From: DATJFH01 sp035495815 | GTDB lineage: Bacteria > Acidobacteriota > Terriglobia > Bryobacterales > Bryobacteraceae | NCBI GenBank assembly: GCA_035495815.1 | Contig: DATJFH010000072.1 | Location: forward strand, 1 to 42,459 | Length of the DNA stretch: 42,459 nt | Reading direction: 5' to 3' | Part shown: in pieces, positions 41,658-42,459 of the stretch | Layout: each line of letters starts with the position of its first letter | How positions within the stretch are numbered: position 1 is the first letter of the stretch | Position numbers and translations under genes: made by a program | The notes under the pieces: model-generated | The model's database searches: none | What the model saw: only the letters and a program-made list of their open reading frames with translations | What the model was told of the DNA's origin: nothing

Positions 41658-42459
41658 CTACAAGAGCTCGGTGATCAGAGAGCCGCCGTTAATGGTGGCC
41701 CGCTCGCCCCGGCCATTGTGGAGAAACGTAAGCCTCTTATGATCGAGGCCCATTTGATTCATTATCGTCGCATGGACATCATGCACGTGATAGGGCTTGT
41801 CGACGGCGCGTAAGCCGATCTCGTCGGTGGCGCCGATGGCCTGGCCCGCCTTGATTCCGCCGCCGGCCATCCAGATGGTGAAGCCCCAGGGGTTGTGGTC
41901 GCGTCCGTCGCCCTTCTCGTTGAACGGAGTGCGTCCGAACTCGCCGCCCCAGACCACCAGCGTGTCATCCAACAGGCCTCTGGCCTTGAGATCGGTCAGC
42001 AGCCCGGCGGCAGGTTTATCGGAAACACGGCACCACTTGGAATGGTTGCCCTCGATGTCCTGGTGGGCGTCCCAGCCGCTGCCGCTGCCGCAATACAGTT
42101 CGACGAATCGCACGCCGCGCTCCACCAGGCGCCGGGCCAGCAGACAGTTCGTGCCGAACGCTTTCGTCGCCTCCTCATCCATCCCGTACAGCTTGCGCGT
42201 GGCCTCCGATTCCTTGGAAAGATCCACGGCTTCCGGGGCGGCGCTCTGCATCTGGTACGCCAGTTCGTAGGAGCGGATGCGCGCGTCCAGTTCCGTGTCT
42301 TCCTGCTTGTCGGCGGACCAGATCTGGTTCAGGCGCTTCACCAGGCCGAGTTCGCCGCGCTGCTCCTCGTCGGTCATACCGGCCGGAGGCTTGAGGTGGA
42401 GCAGCGGCGTATCGCCACGGCGGAACTGCATTCCCTGGTACGCCGCCGGCAAAAACCCG
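41658..42459 (-). CDS. DUF1501-family protein, C-terminal part
   Basis: The frame runs off the window end with no true start inside it, leaving about 267 C-terminal residues. Typical DUF1501 blocks are GFLPAAYQGMQFR, LLARRLVERGVRFVELY, GWDAHQDIEGNHSKW, DTLVVWGGEFGRTPF, GRDHNPWGFTIWMAGGGIK and YHVHDVHATIMNQMGLDH. The fold is alkaline-phosphatase/sulfatase-like with likely metal-binding Asp and His residues. The proteins usually have a Tat signal and pair with DUF1549/DUF1553 cytochrome-type proteins in Planctomycetes and Acidobacteria; that partner would lie outside this window. The enzymatic role is not established. The TonB-dependent receptor gene follows 28 bp later. Confidence 0.9.
   Translation of the reverse strand, partial: GFLPAAYQGMQFRRGDTPLLHLKPPAGMTDEEQRGELGLVKRLNQIWSADKQEDTELDARIRSYELAYQMQSAAPEAVDLSKESEATRKLYGMDEEATKAFGTNCLLARRLVERGVRFVELYCGSGSGWDAHQDIEGNHSKWCRVSDKPAAGLLTDLKARGLLDDTLVVWGGEFGRTPFNEKGDGRDHNPWGFTIWMAGGGIKAGQAIGATDEIGLRAVDKPYHVHDVHATIMNQMGLDHKRLTFLHNGRGERATINGGSLITELL

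Noticed and set aside
1..42459. CRISPR arrays, tRNA/rRNA genes, insertion sequences or prophage genes
   Set aside because: No spaced direct repeats, cloverleaf-like sequences, transposase motifs or phage proteins were recognised on either strand; this was a reading by eye, not a computed search.

Overview
The window (about 42.5 kb, high GC, mostly tight gene packing) looks like a chromosomal segment of an acidobacterium, most likely from the Solibacteres/Bryobacterales. This is inferred from gene content: a TonB-dependent receptor with an N-terminal carboxypeptidase-regulatory domain and the LPLNGRNF plug signature, twin-arginine Gfo/Idh/MocA oxidoreductases, a DUF1501 protein, and FHA/PP2C/Ser-Thr kinase signalling genes. 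No rRNA, tRNA, insertion sequence, phage or CRISPR array was seen. The window opens in the 3' end of a DinB-type gene and closes inside a DUF1501 gene.

Layout. 1-7.0 kb: DinB remnant, secreted alpha/beta hydrolase (-), Tat-exported PhoD-like phosphatase (-), then a phosphoketolase-HAD pair (+). 7.06-15.36 kb (-): a compact six-gene operon and the most notable part of the window. Its order is FHA protein, 33-residue membrane miniprotein, PP2C phosphatase carrying an extracytoplasmic beta-helix, Ser/Thr kinase with an extracytoplasmic TPR-like region, a single-chain SEDS glycosyltransferase-class B PBP fusion, and a second FHA protein. It holds the same kinds of parts as the actinobacterial fhaA-fhaB-pstP-rodA-pbpA-pknA-pknB locus, but with altered domain architectures. 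15.5-18.7 kb (-): a ThDP-dependent enzyme with a Tat-like leader and an RlmD/RumA-type RNA methyltransferase. 18.7-24.0 kb (+): trpS, an MFS exporter, and an NtrB/NtrC-like two-component pair preceded by a strong dyad; a small flavin/F420-type protein lies on the minus strand between them. 24.1-27.4 kb (+): endonuclease IV with an abnormal start, overlapping leuS.

27.4-33.1 kb: a methyltransferase (-), then two Tat-type Gfo/Idh/MocA oxidoreductases (+) flanking a HEAT-like/SEC-C protein, and a convergent DapA/NanA-type aldolase (-). 33.1-38.4 kb: a small M14-like putative metallopeptidase (+), an SDR-shikimate kinase pair (-), and a Lon-N protein, TonB-family protein and HAD hydrolase run (+). 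38.4-42.5 kb (-): a DUF1501 protein and a large TonB-dependent receptor.

Functional picture: the central operon probably couples kinase/phosphatase signalling at the membrane to peptidoglycan polymerisation and crosslinking in one fused enzyme, with FHA proteins as phosphothreonine readers. The TonB-family protein and the receptor, although not in one operon, belong to the same outer-membrane uptake machinery. The remainder is housekeeping or carbohydrate-related metabolism. All calls come from reading the sequence; no database search was run.
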